Shown here: piece after piece, positions 37,740 through 46,104 of the stretch | Layout of the letters: each line of letters begins with the position of its first letter | Position numbering within the stretch: position 1 is the stretch's first letter | NCBI GenBank assembly: GCA_028687375.1 | Contig: JAQUAG010000003.1 | Location: forward strand, 153,122 to 217,121 | From: Arcobacteraceae bacterium | GTDB taxonomy: Bacteria > Campylobacterota > Campylobacteria > Campylobacterales > Arcobacteraceae | Reading direction: 5' to 3' | Length of the DNA: 64,000 nucleotides | Program-made: the position numbers and the translations under genes | Notes under the pieces: generated by a model | What the model saw: only the letters and a program-made list of their open reading frames with translations | Told to the model about the DNA's origin: nothing | The model's database searches: none

Positions 37740-38561
37740 CTATCTTCTCTCTTTTAAATGTGTAGGTTTAATCTCATCAAATGGAGTAACCAAAGGAACT
37801 CCAAATACCTTTATACCACCATCTTCTTGGTATCTTACAGGAGTTTCAGGTTCATTTCCTTCAATAATCTCTGCACCAAATGGAACTTCATGTCCAAGTC
37901 TTGCAAATCTTGTAGTATCATATCTATCAATAGCAGCTGCATCTCTTTGCTCAGCTCCAATAACTTCTCTAGCCTCTTTACCAAATATTTTATCTACCTC
38001 GTACCATCTAGCTGCTTCATCACCATGAAGTGGATAAGTTTTTAGAAGTGGATGTCCTTGCCAATCATCTGGCATAAGGATTCTTTTCATATATGGATGA
38101 TTATTTGCAACTATTCCAAACATATCATACATCTCTCTTTCAGACCAATCAGCCATTCTAAATAATGGATTTACAGATTCAATAGCCTCTCCCTCTTTTA
38201 CAAAAGTTTTGATTCTTAATCTTTTTCTTTTTGATGTTGATAACATCTCATAAAATATTTCAAATCCACCTTTAGTTGCCACATAATCAATAGCACTAAG
38301 CTCAACTAATAAATCATAAGCCAAAATCTCTTTTGCATGCTTAATAGCTGTAATATTGTCTTGTGGTGCAATCCACATAACTAAATGATCAAGTTCTAAA
38401 TAAACATCTTGAATCTCCACTTTTTTAGAGATACTTAAATAATCATTGCTAAAAGTCGAATCATCATAAACAGATTTTTTTGGTAATGTAGGGGTTACAT
38501 AAAATCTATCATTGTAATATGATTTTTTTTGTACATTTTCTTTTGGTTGATAAGCTCTCAT
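37740..38561 (-). CDS. nuoC: NADH-quinone oxidoreductase subunit C (complex I)
   Basis: 30-kDa subunit of the peripheral arm. The 273 residues have an N-terminal extension of ~45 residues, the NuoC core with the family signature [27 protein letters not shown] (two adjacent motifs), and a C-terminal extension of ~90 residues, also common in Campylobacterota. Its ATG shares one base with the nuoB stop (TAATG), so the two are translationally coupled. Confidence 0.95.
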   Translation of the reverse strand: MRAYQPKENVQKKSYYNDRFYVTPTLPKKSVYDDSTFSNDYLSISKKVEIQDVYLELDHLVMWIAPQDNITAIKHAKEILAYDLLVELSAIDYVATKGGFEIFYEMLSTSKRKRLRIKTFVKEGEAIESVNPLFRMADWSEREMYDMFGIVANNHPYMKRILMPDDWQGHPLLKTYPLHGDEAARWYEVDKIFGKEAREVIGAEQRDAAAIDRYDTTRFARLGHEVPFGAEIIEGNEPETPVRYQEDGGIKVFGVPLVTPFDEIKPTHLKERR

Positions 38562-39070
38562 TATATTAACCTTTTTGCTTTTTGAGCCAAACTACAAGGT
38601 TGACTTCTAATTTTCTTTTGTAGCATCATAAGTGCAAACTGTAAAGTTTCAGGTCTTGGCGCACATCCAGGAAGATAGATATCAACAGGGATAACTCTAT
38701 CAGCTCCTTGAACAGTTGCATAAGTATTAAACATACCACCAGTATTTGCACAACTCCCCATGCTTATAACCCATTTTGGATCTGGCATTTGATCATACAA
38801 CCTTCTTAAAAACTCTGCATGTTTTTTTGTCAAAGTTCCAGCAATTACCAAAACATCAGATTGTCTTGGAGACGCTCTAAAAATTGTTCCAAATCTATCA
38901 AAGTCAAATCTTGAAGCTCCTGTTGCCATCATCTCAATTGCACAACAAGCCAAACCATAAGTCATAGGCCATAAAGAGTTACTTCTCCCAAAATTTACCA
39001 ATTTATCAACAGTAGTAAGTGCTATTGGAACACCTCCATTTGATAAATATTTTACTTCATGCTGTGCCAT
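38561..39070 (-). CDS. nuoB: NADH-quinone oxidoreductase subunit B (complex I)
   Basis: Carries the terminal cluster N2. The cysteines are all present: [18 protein letters not shown] and PGCAPRPE. The start is the ATG at 39070 (169 residues, MAQHEVKYL), because AGGAG lies 7 bases upstream; the open frame continues to 39091 but has no such site. It overlaps the 3' end of nuoA by 19 bp. Confidence 0.96.
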   Translation of the reverse strand: MAQHEVKYLSNGGVPIALTTVDKLVNFGRSNSLWPMTYGLACCAIEMMATGASRFDFDRFGTIFRASPRQSDVLVIAGTLTKKHAEFLRRLYDQMPDPKWVISMGSCANTGGMFNTYATVQGADRVIPVDIYLPGCAPRPETLQFALMMLQKKIRSQPCSLAQKAKRLI

Positions 39071-39441
39071 TCTAATGCTCCTTTTTTCCATGCATACACA
39101 AATCCAATTGTAAGCAATACTATAAATAAAATCATCTCAATAAAACCAAACATTCCAAGAACTTTAAAATCAACAGCCCAAGGAAACATAAATATTATCT
39201 CTACATCAAAAAGTATGAATAATAATGCCATCAAATAAAACTGTACAGAGATAGTATTTGGTTGCTTTGTAACCTCTGGTCCACACTCATAAATCGTACA
39301 TTTTAATTTTTCTGTATCAAGACGTGCTAGTTTTCGACTAATAAATCTTGATGCCATAGTTGTTGCAGTAAATGCACCAAATGTAATGACGAACATCACA
39401 AAAGCCCCAAAATAAGGATGTGCAAAATCCATATGTTCCAT
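39052..39441 (-). CDS. nuoA: NADH-quinone oxidoreductase subunit A (complex I)
   Basis: Three-helix membrane subunit that begins the operon. The 129 residues show [20 protein letters not shown] with the conserved Cys-containing loop, then [22 protein letters not shown], the diagnostic NuoA segment. GGGGGAAAT lies directly before the ATG. The gene heads a 14-gene minus-strand run (nuoA, B, C, D, E-like, F-like, G1, G2, H, I, J, K, L, M, N counted with both G copies as 15). Confidence 0.96.
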   Translation of the reverse strand: MEHMDFAHPYFGAFVMFVITFGAFTATTMASRFISRKLARLDTEKLKCTIYECGPEVTKQPNTISVQFYLMALLFILFDVEIIFMFPWAVDFKVLGMFGFIEMILFIVLLTIGFVYAWKKGALEWHSMK

Positions 39442-39476
39442 ATTTCCCCCTAGAATTAACTATTTTTTTTCAAAAT

Positions 39477-39482
39477 ACTATA
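39477..39482 (-). promoter_or_regulatory. possible -10 element of the nuo operon
   Basis: Read on the minus strand this is TATAGT inside TTTGTATAGTAT, 35 bp before the nuoA ATG. It is the best -10-like site in the 210-bp divergent spacer shared with pabB. The rest of the spacer (39442-39651) is very AT-rich and shows no other gene. Confidence 0.4.
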
Positions 39483-39622
39483 CAAATAAGCTTTATATTA
39501 GCAAAATCTCTTTAAATCTTTTCTTACTTTTGTTTTAAAAGAATTTATTGAAATATTGATTTGTAACAGAAAGTTACATTAATCTAATCATCGTATTTAT
39601 ATATTTCACAACATTTTCAATA

Positions 39623-39628
39623 TATAAT
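39623..39628 (+). promoter_or_regulatory. -10 element of the pabB operon
   Basis: Perfect TATAAT on the plus strand, 23 bp before the TTG proposed as the pabB start. Transcription would begin near 39635, downstream of the alternative TTG at 39628, which argues against that longer start. Confidence 0.6.
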
Positions 39629-39651
39629 TGCAAAAAAAATTAGGTAACTAT

Positions 39652-40596
39652 TTGAACTTACAAGCGACTCTTAACCACTTTGGCACAAAAAAGGAACCAT
39701 TTTTCTTTTGTATTAGTTATGATTTAAAAAATTGGAATGTTACTTCTTTAAAAGAGTTGCCAAAAAATATTCAATTTTCTTTTGATAATTTTGAAAAAAA
39801 GTTAATTAAAAAAAAGTTAATTAAAAAAATTCCCATCTCATTTGATGAATATAAAGATAAATTTAATACTGTAATCGAAGAGATTGAAGCTGGCAACACT
39901 TACCTTTTAAATCTTACTTCACAAACAACAATTAATACAAACCTTTCTCTTTTAGATATTTATAATTTATCATCAGCAAAATATAAACTTTATTACCAAG
40001 ATAAATTTGTTTCTTTTTCACCAGAAACATTTATCAAAATCTCAAATGATAAAATATATACATTTCCAATGAAAGGGACAATTGATGCAAGTATTAACTT
40101 TGCAGAAAAAAAAATATTAGAAAATCAAAAAGAGCTAGCAGAACATACAATGATTGTTGATTTACTTAGAAATGATTTAAATATCGTTTCCAAAAATGTA
40201 AAAGTTGAAAAATTTAGATACATAGAAGAGATAGATGCTGGGGAAAAAAATCTTTTACAAGTAAGCTCTATTGTAAGTGGTGAACTTGAAAATAATTGGC
40301 ATTCAAAAATTGGAGATATTTTAATAAATATTTTACCTGCAGGAAGTATCACTGGGACTCCAAAGAAAAAGACTATTGAGATAATTGAGAAAATTGAAAG
40401 TTATGAAAGAGATTTTTTTACTGGTATTTGGGGTGTTTATGATGGAATTTCACTCAATAGTGCTGTACTTATTCGATTTATTGAAAAAACTGAAATATCT
40501 AATAACTTTATTTATAAAAGTGGTGGTGGAATTACTATTGAAAGTGATATTTTTGATGAATACAATGAGATGATTGACAAGGTATATATTCCATGA
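39652..40596 (+). CDS. pabB: aminodeoxychorismate synthase component I (PabB)
   Basis: Chorismate-binding enzyme that with a glutamine amidotransferase makes 4-amino-4-deoxychorismate for folate. Of 314 residues, the C-terminal two thirds carry the chorismate-binding core: PMKGTIDAS, AEHTMIVDLLRNDLN, LPAGSITGTPKKKTIEII, ERDFFTGIWGVYDG and KSGGGITIESD. The TTG at 39652 was preferred because AGGT lies 7 bases upstream and the promoter -10 sits over the earlier TTG at 39628. The gene lacks a fused amidotransferase. Its stop overlaps the next start by 4 bp (ATGA). A 15-bp tandem repeat encodes Lys-rich sequence near residues 48-60. Confidence 0.92.
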   Translation: MNLQATLNHFGTKKEPFFFCISYDLKNWNVTSLKELPKNIQFSFDNFEKKLIKKKLIKKIPISFDEYKDKFNTVIEEIEAGNTYLLNLTSQTTINTNLSLLDIYNLSSAKYKLYYQDKFVSFSPETFIKISNDKIYTFPMKGTIDASINFAEKKILENQKELAEHTMIVDLLRNDLNIVSKNVKVEKFRYIEEIDAGEKNLLQVSSIVSGELENNWHSKIGDILINILPAGSITGTPKKKTIEIIEKIESYERDFFTGIWGVYDGISLNSAVLIRFIEKTEISNNFIYKSGGGITIESDIFDEYNEMIDKVYIP

Positions 40597-41162
40597 ATGA
40601 GCTTTTTTTTGAAACTATAAAATGTGATGATTTTGAAGTCTTTCATCTTCTCTATCACAAAAAAAGAATTGCTAATACAATAGGATTTAATTTCAATCTT
40701 GAAGAATATATCTACCCTCCAAATGAACGATTATTAAAATGCAAACTTATTTATGATACTAATAACATCTTAGAAGTTCAATATATACCTTATTCTAAAA
40801 AAGAAATTAACTCTTTTAAAATTATTTATGATGATGATATCGTATATGAAAAAAAAGCCATAAATCGAAAGATAATAAATAATTTGTATACACATAAAGA
40901 ATCTTGTGATGAGATTATTATTGTTAAAAATGGTTTTATCACTGATACTTCAATTGCAAATATTGCTATTTACTATAAAGATAAATGGCTTACACCAAAA
41001 ATTCCGCTTCTTTATGGGACAACACGAATGAGATATTTAGAAAACGAGATACTTTTTGAGGAAAATATTACAGTTGATATGATGAAATCTTCAACAAAAA
41101 TTGGATTATTAAATGCTATGATAGATTTTGATATAATTGAGAACTTTACAATTCAAGGATAA
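40593..41162 (+). CDS. aminotransferase class IV protein, probable aminodeoxychorismate lyase (PabC-like)
   Basis: A 189-residue class IV PLP-fold protein, shorter than the usual ~270. It starts with the family N-terminus (ETIKCDDFEVFHLLYHKKRIANT), where YHKKR is the R-x-x-R-type beginning, and shows the later motif DEIIIVKNGFITDTSIANIAIYYKDKWLTP, the class IV E/D-x-T-x-x-N-I counterpart. Four-bp overlap with pabB makes the lyase that releases p-aminobenzoate the likely role. The PLP lysine is expected in the NRKIINN region (IYEKKAINRKIINNL); I cannot fix it by eye. Confidence 0.82.
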   Translation: MNELFFETIKCDDFEVFHLLYHKKRIANTIGFNFNLEEYIYPPNERLLKCKLIYDTNNILEVQYIPYSKKEINSFKIIYDDDIVYEKKAINRKIINNLYTHKESCDEIIIVKNGFITDTSIANIAIYYKDKWLTPKIPLLYGTTRMRYLENEILFEENITVDMMKSSTKIGLLNAMIDFDIIENFTIQG

Positions 41163-41168
41163 AATAAA

Positions 41169-41603
41169 ATGATACATAATATAATAAATAGCAAAGAATA
41201 TAGAGATATAACTACAAAACAGATTAAAGAATTATTATCTTTTTTAGCTACCAATAATGAAGAATTTGGGCTCACTGCAAACCTAAATGGTATTACTTTT
41301 ACTCCTGACATTCCACAAACAATCAAAAAACATTTTACAAAATACACACTTTTTTCCCTTGCAAACTATACTTTAGAGAGTCTTGAACTTCATGATAGCT
41401 ATATTACATTTGAAGCTGGATTTGGAGAAGAAAACTTTGGATCAGTTTGTCGAATACCATACTATGCTATTTTTCAAGTAAGTATTGATAACTCTATTTT
41501 ATATATTAATCCAACAGCAACTGTTGAAAAATATTTTATGAGTGAAGAGGAAGAGTTAACACAACTTGAAAGATCAAGAAGTGCTTTTAAATTAAATAGA
41601 TAA
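41169..41603 (+). CDS. SspB-like protein (possible ClpXP adaptor); uncharacterised
   Basis: A 144-residue soluble protein. The part from about residue 30 to 115 follows the order of SspB, the Sm-like-fold adaptor that delivers ssrA-tagged proteins to ClpXP: a short helix (KELLSFLATN), a beta strand with P-x-I-P (ITFTPDIPQ), a YTLFSLANYTLESLELHDSY segment, then ITFEAGFG and IPYYAIFQVSIDNSILYI, matching the SspB pattern of F-x-A-x-F-x-x, I-P-x-x-A-I. The C-terminus is short and acidic (SEEEELTQ), where SspB has a ClpX-binding tail. This is my own pattern comparison, not an established annotation. It follows the pabC-like gene by 6 bp. Confidence 0.6.
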   Translation: MIHNIINSKEYRDITTKQIKELLSFLATNNEEFGLTANLNGITFTPDIPQTIKKHFTKYTLFSLANYTLESLELHDSYITFEAGFGEENFGSVCRIPYYAIFQVSIDNSILYINPTATVEKYFMSEEEELTQLERSRSAFKLNR

Positions 41604-41619
41604 AAATTATCTATTTTTT
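41594..41619. terminator. bidirectional terminator embedded in two convergent stop codons
   Basis: A 10-bp perfect stem AAATAGATAA / TTATCTATTT with loop AAA is followed by T6 on the plus strand and A-rich sequence upstream gives a U-tract on the minus strand. The stem contains the stop codons of both convergent genes (plus-strand SspB-like gene ending at 41603 and fabH ending at 41611), which lie only 7 bp apart. Confidence 0.65.
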
Positions 41620-42576
41620 AGGAGAAAATTTAACAAGTGCTGACCCCCAAGTAAGTCCACCACCAAATGCGTCAAGTAATAGTGTATCACCTGATTTTAA
41701 TCTTCCACTTTCATAGCAATCATTTATTGCCATAGGGATTGAAGCTGATGATGTATTTCCATACTTATTAACTGTCAAAACTTTTTGTTCATCTTTAAAT
41801 TCTAATGCATCCCCCACAGCTTTTATAATTCTATAGTTTGCTTGATGTGGAATAAAAAGGTCAATATCATCATTTGACATATTATTTTTTTCTAATATTT
41901 TTAGTACATCACTTGTAAGAGTTCGAACCGCAACTTTAAAAGTTTCATTCCCTTTCATTTGCATAAATTGCTTTTCACCAGATTCAACACCTGGTGTTAA
42001 AAGTAAGTCTTTTTGACTACCATCTGCGCTACATCTAACGTCAATAATTGCTTCATCTTTATTTTCTGTAGCGGAGATTATAGCAGCTCCTGCACCATCA
42101 CCAAATAACATACAAGTTGTTCTATCTGAATAATCTACAATTGAACTTAACTTTTCAGCTCCAATAATAAGCACATTTTTTTTCATCCCAGATTCAATAA
42201 ATGCTTTTGCAATACTAAGAGCATATACAAATCCAGTACATGCTGCACTTATATCAAATGCCATTGCTTCGTGAATACCGAGTTTATCAGCTATTAAACA
42301 AGCTGTTGAAGGCATACAAAGATAATCAGGGCTAATAGTTGCACAAAGGACTAAATCGATATCTTGAATATCAATATTAGCTCTTTCAATTGCAATTTTA
42401 GCAGCTTCAACTCCAAGATCACTTGTAGCTTGAGTAGAAGTTGCTATTCTTCTTTCATTTATCCCTGTTCTTTTAACAATCCAATCATCAGTAGTATCCA
42501 TTCTGTCACAAAACCACTGATTCGTTCTTATATCTTCTGGGATATAAGCTCCAATAGACCTAAAAGAAGCGAACAT
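41611..42576 (-). CDS. fabH: 3-oxoacyl-ACP synthase III (FabH)
   Basis: Starts fatty acid synthesis by condensing acetyl-CoA with malonyl-ACP. The 321 residues contain the catalytic Cys in [13 protein letters not shown] (about residue 112), His in [12 protein letters not shown] and Asn in [13 protein letters not shown], the complete FabH triad, and the glycine-rich C-terminal [14 protein letters not shown]. It lies 2 bp after plsX, the usual arrangement. Confidence 0.97.
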   Translation of the reverse strand: MFASFRSIGAYIPEDIRTNQWFCDRMDTTDDWIVKRTGINERRIATSTQATSDLGVEAAKIAIERANIDIQDIDLVLCATISPDYLCMPSTACLIADKLGIHEAMAFDISAACTGFVYALSIAKAFIESGMKKNVLIIGAEKLSSIVDYSDRTTCMLFGDGAGAAIISATENKDEAIIDVRCSADGSQKDLLLTPGVESGEKQFMQMKGNETFKVAVRTLTSDVLKILEKNNMSNDDIDLFIPHQANYRIIKAVGDALEFKDEQKVLTVNKYGNTSSASIPMAINDCYESGRLKSGDTLLLDAFGGGLTWGSALVKFSPKK

Positions 42577-42578
42577 TT

Positions 42579-43568
42579 TTAATCCTTGTATTTGTTTATA
42601 TTTGATTCTATATTAATATTTAGATCAGATTGTGCAGCAACAACTGCTTGAAAAATTGCATTTTGCATAGCTTTTGCATTTGATTTTCCATGTGCTATTA
42701 TAACTGGAGCTTTTACCCCAAGCAATGGTGCTCCACCATATTCAGCATAATCAACTTTTAACTTCAATCCTTTAAAAACTTTTCTCATCAAAACAGCACC
42801 AAGAATTGAAACTAAAGATCTTCTCAAGTTTTGTTTAATAATTTTTCCAATAGTATCAGCTACACCTTCGGCAGTTTTAAGCATAATATTTCCAATAAAC
42901 CCATCACATACAACAACATCTACTGAACCATTGAAGATATCATTTCCTTCAACATTTCCTATAAAATTTGGAATTTTCTCAAGTAATTTAAAAGCCTCTT
43001 TAGTAACTTCATTTCCTTTTGATTCTTCTTCTCCATTACTTAAAAGTCCAACTAATGGTTTTTCTATCCCAAGAACATCTTGAGCATATACTTTTCCCAT
43101 TATTGCAAATTCTCGAAGATTTTTTGCATCGCAATCAACGTTTGCACCAACATCAAGTACTAAAGTATTTTTATCTACAGTGGGCATCAATGTTGCAATT
43201 GCTGGACGACTAACACCTTTAATTCTTCCAATTCTAAGAGTTGCTAAACTCATACTAGCACCGCTATGACCGGCACTTACAAAAGCATCAGCTTTTCCCT
43301 CTTTTACTAATTCAATAGCAATATACGCAGAACTTTCTTTTCGTTTCAATGCATCAGTTGCAGAATCTGACATACTTATTACATCAGTACAATGATATAT
43401 TTCAATTCTATCTTTATATTTTTGAGGAATTAAAGGTAATAGTAATTCTTGATTACCAACAGCTATCACTGAAAAATTATTATTTCGCTTTAAAGCTAGT
43501 AATAAACCTTCCATAATAGGAGCAGGACCGTTGTCCCCACCCATTGCATCTAAAGCAATTTTCAGCAT
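42579..43568 (-). CDS. plsX: phosphate acyltransferase PlsX
   Basis: Makes acyl-phosphate from acyl-ACP, the first step to phosphatidic acid with PlsY. The 329 residues show the family N-terminus [18 protein letters not shown], then [26 protein letters not shown] (two adjacent motifs) and [17 protein letters not shown]. The ATG shares one base with the rpmF stop (TAATG). Confidence 0.96.
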   Translation of the reverse strand: MLKIALDAMGGDNGPAPIMEGLLLALKRNNNFSVIAVGNQELLLPLIPQKYKDRIEIYHCTDVISMSDSATDALKRKESSAYIAIELVKEGKADAFVSAGHSGASMSLATLRIGRIKGVSRPAIATLMPTVDKNTLVLDVGANVDCDAKNLREFAIMGKVYAQDVLGIEKPLVGLLSNGEEESKGNEVTKEAFKLLEKIPNFIGNVEGNDIFNGSVDVVVCDGFIGNIMLKTAEGVADTIGKIIKQNLRRSLVSILGAVLMRKVFKGLKLKVDYAEYGGAPLLGVKAPVIIAHGKSNAKAMQNAIFQAVVAAQSDLNINIESNINKYKD

Positions 43569-43720
43569 TATGCTTTATATTCACCCGTTGTAGGATTTAC
43601 ATTATGAGGCATTTTCCATGTCCCATCCACATCTTTTACTGGTCTTTTTAAAGTTATTTTATAGTGTGTTCTTCTTTTTGCACTTCTTGAGTGACTCACT
43701 CTTCTCTTAGGTACTGCCAT
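43568..43720 (-). CDS. rpmF: 50S ribosomal protein L32
   Basis: A 50-residue gene that is easy to miss because of its size. The translation begins [20 protein letters not shown] and ends [11 protein letters not shown], the standard L32 sequence of Campylobacterota. It lacks the CxxC zinc pairs of the zinc-binding form. It sits in the conserved order DUF177 gene - rpmF - plsX - fabH, with one base shared with plsX. Confidence 0.96.
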   Translation of the reverse strand: MAVPKRRVSHSRSAKRRTHYKITLKRPVKDVDGTWKMPHNVNPTTGEYKA

Positions 43721-43737
43721 TTTTTATCCTTTATTTT

Positions 43738-44121
43738 TTAATATTCGATGTCCACAAGATTACCATTTTTTTGGCAATCTGGACAAATATGATAATCACT
43801 GCTTATAGATTCTAACTCACTTGATAATATCTCATCAAAATCCACAACATGATTTTCAATCTCTATAACTATCTCACCTTCTCGTTCATTGGAAGATGAA
43901 AATTCACCATCACTTAATATAAAGTCTTGAATTTCATCAACCTCTATATAGTGCTCTTCTCCACATTTGCAACAGTCAACCAATAATTTTCCAACTATTT
44001 TAGACTTAAGCTTTACTAGATTTTGTGATATTTTACAAAAAGTACCTGAAAATTCAACTGAATTTAGTTTTATGCTAAATTCTTTTTCTAAAGATGGTAC
44101 TTTTTTAAACTCTATTTGCAT
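43738..44121 (-). CDS. DUF177/YceD-family protein (23S rRNA accumulation protein YceD-like)
   Basis: The 127 residues match the DUF177 pattern: an N-terminal beta-rich part (EFSIKLNSVEFSGTF), a central CKCGEEHYIEVDE motif, an acidic stretch and the C-terminal CPDCQKNG. Four conserved cysteines in two pairs suggest a structural zinc. Position before rpmF is the classic one and supports a role in ribosome assembly or rRNA homeostasis, known for E. coli YceD. Confidence 0.88.
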   Translation of the reverse strand: MQIEFKKVPSLEKEFSIKLNSVEFSGTFCKISQNLVKLKSKIVGKLLVDCCKCGEEHYIEVDEIQDFILSDGEFSSSNEREGEIVIEIENHVVDFDEILSSELESISSDYHICPDCQKNGNLVDIEY

Positions 44122-44128
44122 AATTTAA

Positions 44129-44542
44129 TTAACAAATTTCTCTTTGTGCAAAGAAAAAATTAATTTCATTTATAGCATTTTCAACACTATCACTTCCATG
44201 AACAGCATTCGCATCAATACTATCAGCAAAATCAGCTCTAATTGTTCCAGCAGCTGCTTCTTTAGGATTTGTAGCTCCCATAAGTTCTCTATTAATAGCC
44301 ATTGCATTTTCACCTTCAAGTACACTTACAACAACTGGACCTGAAATCATAAACTCAACTAATTCTCCAAAGAAACCTCTTTCGCTATGTACAGCGTAAA
44401 ATGCTTCAGCATCAGCTTTACTTAATTGAATTTTTTTTGTTGCAGCTATTTTAAGCCCTGCTGATTCAAATCTGTCTAAGATTTTTCCTACAACATTTTT
44501 TGCTACTGCGTCAGGCTTGATGATTGATAATGTTTGTTCCAT
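44129..44542 (-). CDS. ndk: nucleoside diphosphate kinase
   Basis: Balances nucleoside triphosphate pools by phosphate transfer through a histidine. The 137 residues start [19 protein letters not shown] and contain the active-site motif NAVHGSDS. I chose the second ATG at 44542 ([13 protein letters not shown], the usual N-terminus), which has GGAG 9 bases upstream; the first ATG at 44557 lacks such a site. The gene is downstream of the terminator that follows the ferredoxin gene, so it probably has its own promoter. Confidence 0.97.
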   Translation of the reverse strand: MEQTLSIIKPDAVAKNVVGKILDRFESAGLKIAATKKIQLSKADAEAFYAVHSERGFFGELVEFMISGPVVVSVLEGENAMAINRELMGATNPKEAAAGTIRADFADSIDANAVHGSDSVENAINEINFFFAQREIC

Positions 44543-44621
44543 CTCTATGTTCTCCATTTTTAAAATTTTGCGATTCTACCAAAAATATTCTATATATTCT
44601 CTTAGAGCTATAAAAATTATA

Positions 44622-44657
44622 AGAAAAAAAAAGGGCGAGGTTATCCCCGCCCTTTCA
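44622..44657 (-). terminator. Rho-independent terminator after the ferredoxin gene
   Basis: GC-rich hairpin (stem AAAGGGCG-AGG / CC-CCGCCCTTT with one mismatch, loop TTAT) at about 44639-44657, followed on the minus strand by a T-rich tract complementary to AAGAAAAAAAAAA (44621-44633). It lies 18 bp after the ferredoxin stop and before ndk. Confidence 0.8.
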
Positions 44658-44674
44658 AAATTGAATAAAAGAGA

Positions 44675-44932
44675 TTAATCTTCTATACAAGGTTTTCCAT
44701 CAACTGCACCTTCTGTTTTAGGTTTATCCCAAACGATACATCCTTCAGTTGGACAAGCTTCAGCACACGCTGGAGAATCATGATCTCCAATACACTCAGA
44801 ACAAGTATCTGAATTTACATAATAAATATCTTCCCCTGTTGGATTCTCATCATTATCTACAATAGATTCTGTTGGACACTCATCTAAACAAGCATCACAA
44901 CTAATACAAGTATCTGTAATTCTTACTGCCAT
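44675..44932 (-). CDS. 2[4Fe-4S] ferredoxin (YfhL-type)
   Basis: An 85-residue bacterial-type ferredoxin. The first motif is CISCDACLDECP, the second CSECIGDHDSPACAEACP, in which the second and third cysteines are separated by an 8-residue loop, the arrangement of YfhL/Alvin-type ferredoxins with low-potential clusters. The sequence is strongly acidic. AAGGAGAGATAAA precedes the ATG. It could donate electrons to complex I through the unusual NuoF-like subunit or to 2-oxoacid oxidoreductases, but this is inference. Confidence 0.94.
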   Translation of the reverse strand: MAVRITDTCISCDACLDECPTESIVDNDENPTGEDIYYVNSDTCSECIGDHDSPACAEACPTEGCIVWDKPKTEGAVDGKPCIED

Positions 44933-44967
44933 TTTATCTCTCCTTAGTTTTAATTAAACAAACTTTA

Positions 44968-44973
44968 TCATAT
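44968..44973 (-). promoter_or_regulatory. possible -10 element of the ferredoxin gene
   Basis: Reads TATGAT on the minus strand (inside TTTCATATGATAAAG), 35 bp before the ferredoxin ATG. It is the best -10-like site on this side of the 210-bp divergent spacer. Confidence 0.4.
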
Positions 44974-45040
44974 GAAATATAAATTTTACTTTAAAATTAC
45001 ATTCCAATTTATTTTAGAAAAACTTGATGTTACAAAACCT

Positions 45041-45080
45041 TTACTTAATATATAAATATTTTACTTAATATATAAATATA
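45041..45080. repeat. two tandem 20-bp units in the divergent spacer before the sensor-channel-TolC cluster
   Basis: The unit TTACTTAATATATAAATAT plus one base occurs twice head to tail (45041-45060 and 45061-45080); the copies differ only in the last base. Each holds TATAAAT. The 20-bp period places the units on nearly the same helix face, as for an operator or duplicated promoter. It lies 63 bp before the first gene of the cluster. The remaining spacer (44933-45142) is AT-rich without genes. Confidence 0.8.
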
Positions 45081-45142
45081 ACATATCTTAAAGTTTTTTT
45101 TGATAAGCTACGCGATAAAAACCGATTATTTTAAGGGTATAG

Positions 45143-46096
45143 ATGTTTAGTTTTATCAAAAAGTTACAAGAGCTGCTAAGTAAAGCAAAGAAAAATAAGG
45201 GGTTATGGTTTACATCAATAAGTGTTCTATCAATAAGTGGAATTATTTTATTTATGTATATCATTCTAAATATGACAAATACTGTAAAAGAAGAGGTATA
45301 TGTGAGTATTACAAGCAGTTATTTTAAATCATTAGAAAATATCTTAAAAGATAAAAAACAAAAGTATATAGAGGTTTCAGAAGCGATACTTTCCAATACG
45401 AGAGTATTAGATGCAATGGGTCAAAATGATATGGTATTTTTAGATAAATATGCCACTACTATTAATGAATCTTACGCAAAAAATGAACTCAAAGCACTTT
45501 CTATAAGTTTTTTTCCTGCAACAGATACCACATCAATGGTACGAGATACAATAACATCTACAATGAGATCAAAATCTCAAATTTCAGGGTTAGAAGTACA
45601 ACAGGAAGGTGTTTTTATTACACTTATTCAACCCGTTACTGTTGGAGAAAATTTTTTAGGTCTAATTGAAATAAAGCAATCAGTTCACTCTATCAAAGAT
45701 GATTTTGAAGCAAATAATAATAGTTTTGTTTTTTTACTTGATAAAAAAATGTTAGTAAAACTTTCACTTCAAGCTAAAAGTGGAAGATATAAAGATGTAG
45801 TTAGTGACTATGTTGTTTATCAAGGTGCTTATAGTAGTAGATTTTATAGTAAAATTTCTGAAGCTGGTCCAGACCTTTTTGCTTATGAAAGAAGAATAGG
45901 ATATGGAGCTGATGATATTTACTTTAGAACCTATAAAAAAGCAACTGATATTAATGGTGCTGATGTGGGTCTTTATGTTATTGGTGAAGGTGTAGAAAAA
46001 AACAATGGATTTGTTAATATTGCAGAAAGTATGGTAAACTCAGTAACTTCAGCTGCACTTGGTCTTGTTATTTCTATCCTTCTATTTATGTTTTAG
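45143..46096 (+). CDS. Cache-like periplasmic sensor protein without an output domain
   Basis: First gene of the eight-gene cluster; no specific family recognised. The 317 residues have a basic N-terminus, a membrane helix at about 24-44, a ~250-residue periplasmic region and a second membrane helix at the extreme C-terminus (about 300-317, ending in LLFMF). The periplasmic part resembles double-Cache domains of chemoreceptors (long first helix, then ALSISFFPATDTTSMVRD, GVFITLIQPVTVGENFLGLIEIKQSV and SFVFLLDKKMLVKLS). The protein ends right after the second helix, so there is no HAMP, methyl-accepting, kinase or GGDEF part. It may pass ligand or envelope status to the channel protein encoded 8 bp downstream; that is inference. 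Confidence 0.7.
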   Translation: MFSFIKKLQELLSKAKKNKGLWFTSISVLSISGIILFMYIILNMTNTVKEEVYVSITSSYFKSLENILKDKKQKYIEVSEAILSNTRVLDAMGQNDMVFLDKYATTINESYAKNELKALSISFFPATDTTSMVRDTITSTMRSKSQISGLEVQQEGVFITLIQPVTVGENFLGLIEIKQSVHSIKDDFEANNNSFVFLLDKKMLVKLSLQAKSGRYKDVVSDYVVYQGAYSSRFYSKISEAGPDLFAYERRIGYGADDIYFRTYKKATDINGADVGLYVIGEGVEKNNGFVNIAESMVNSVTSAALGLVISILLFMF

Positions 46097-46104
46097 AGGG
46101 AAAA

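Noticed and set aside
22055-39441. Formate hydrogenlyase or Mrp antiporter instead of complex I
   Set aside because: nuoA, B, C, D, H, I, J, K, L, M and N are all present in standard order with their signatures, without hydrogenase large-subunit Ni ligands.
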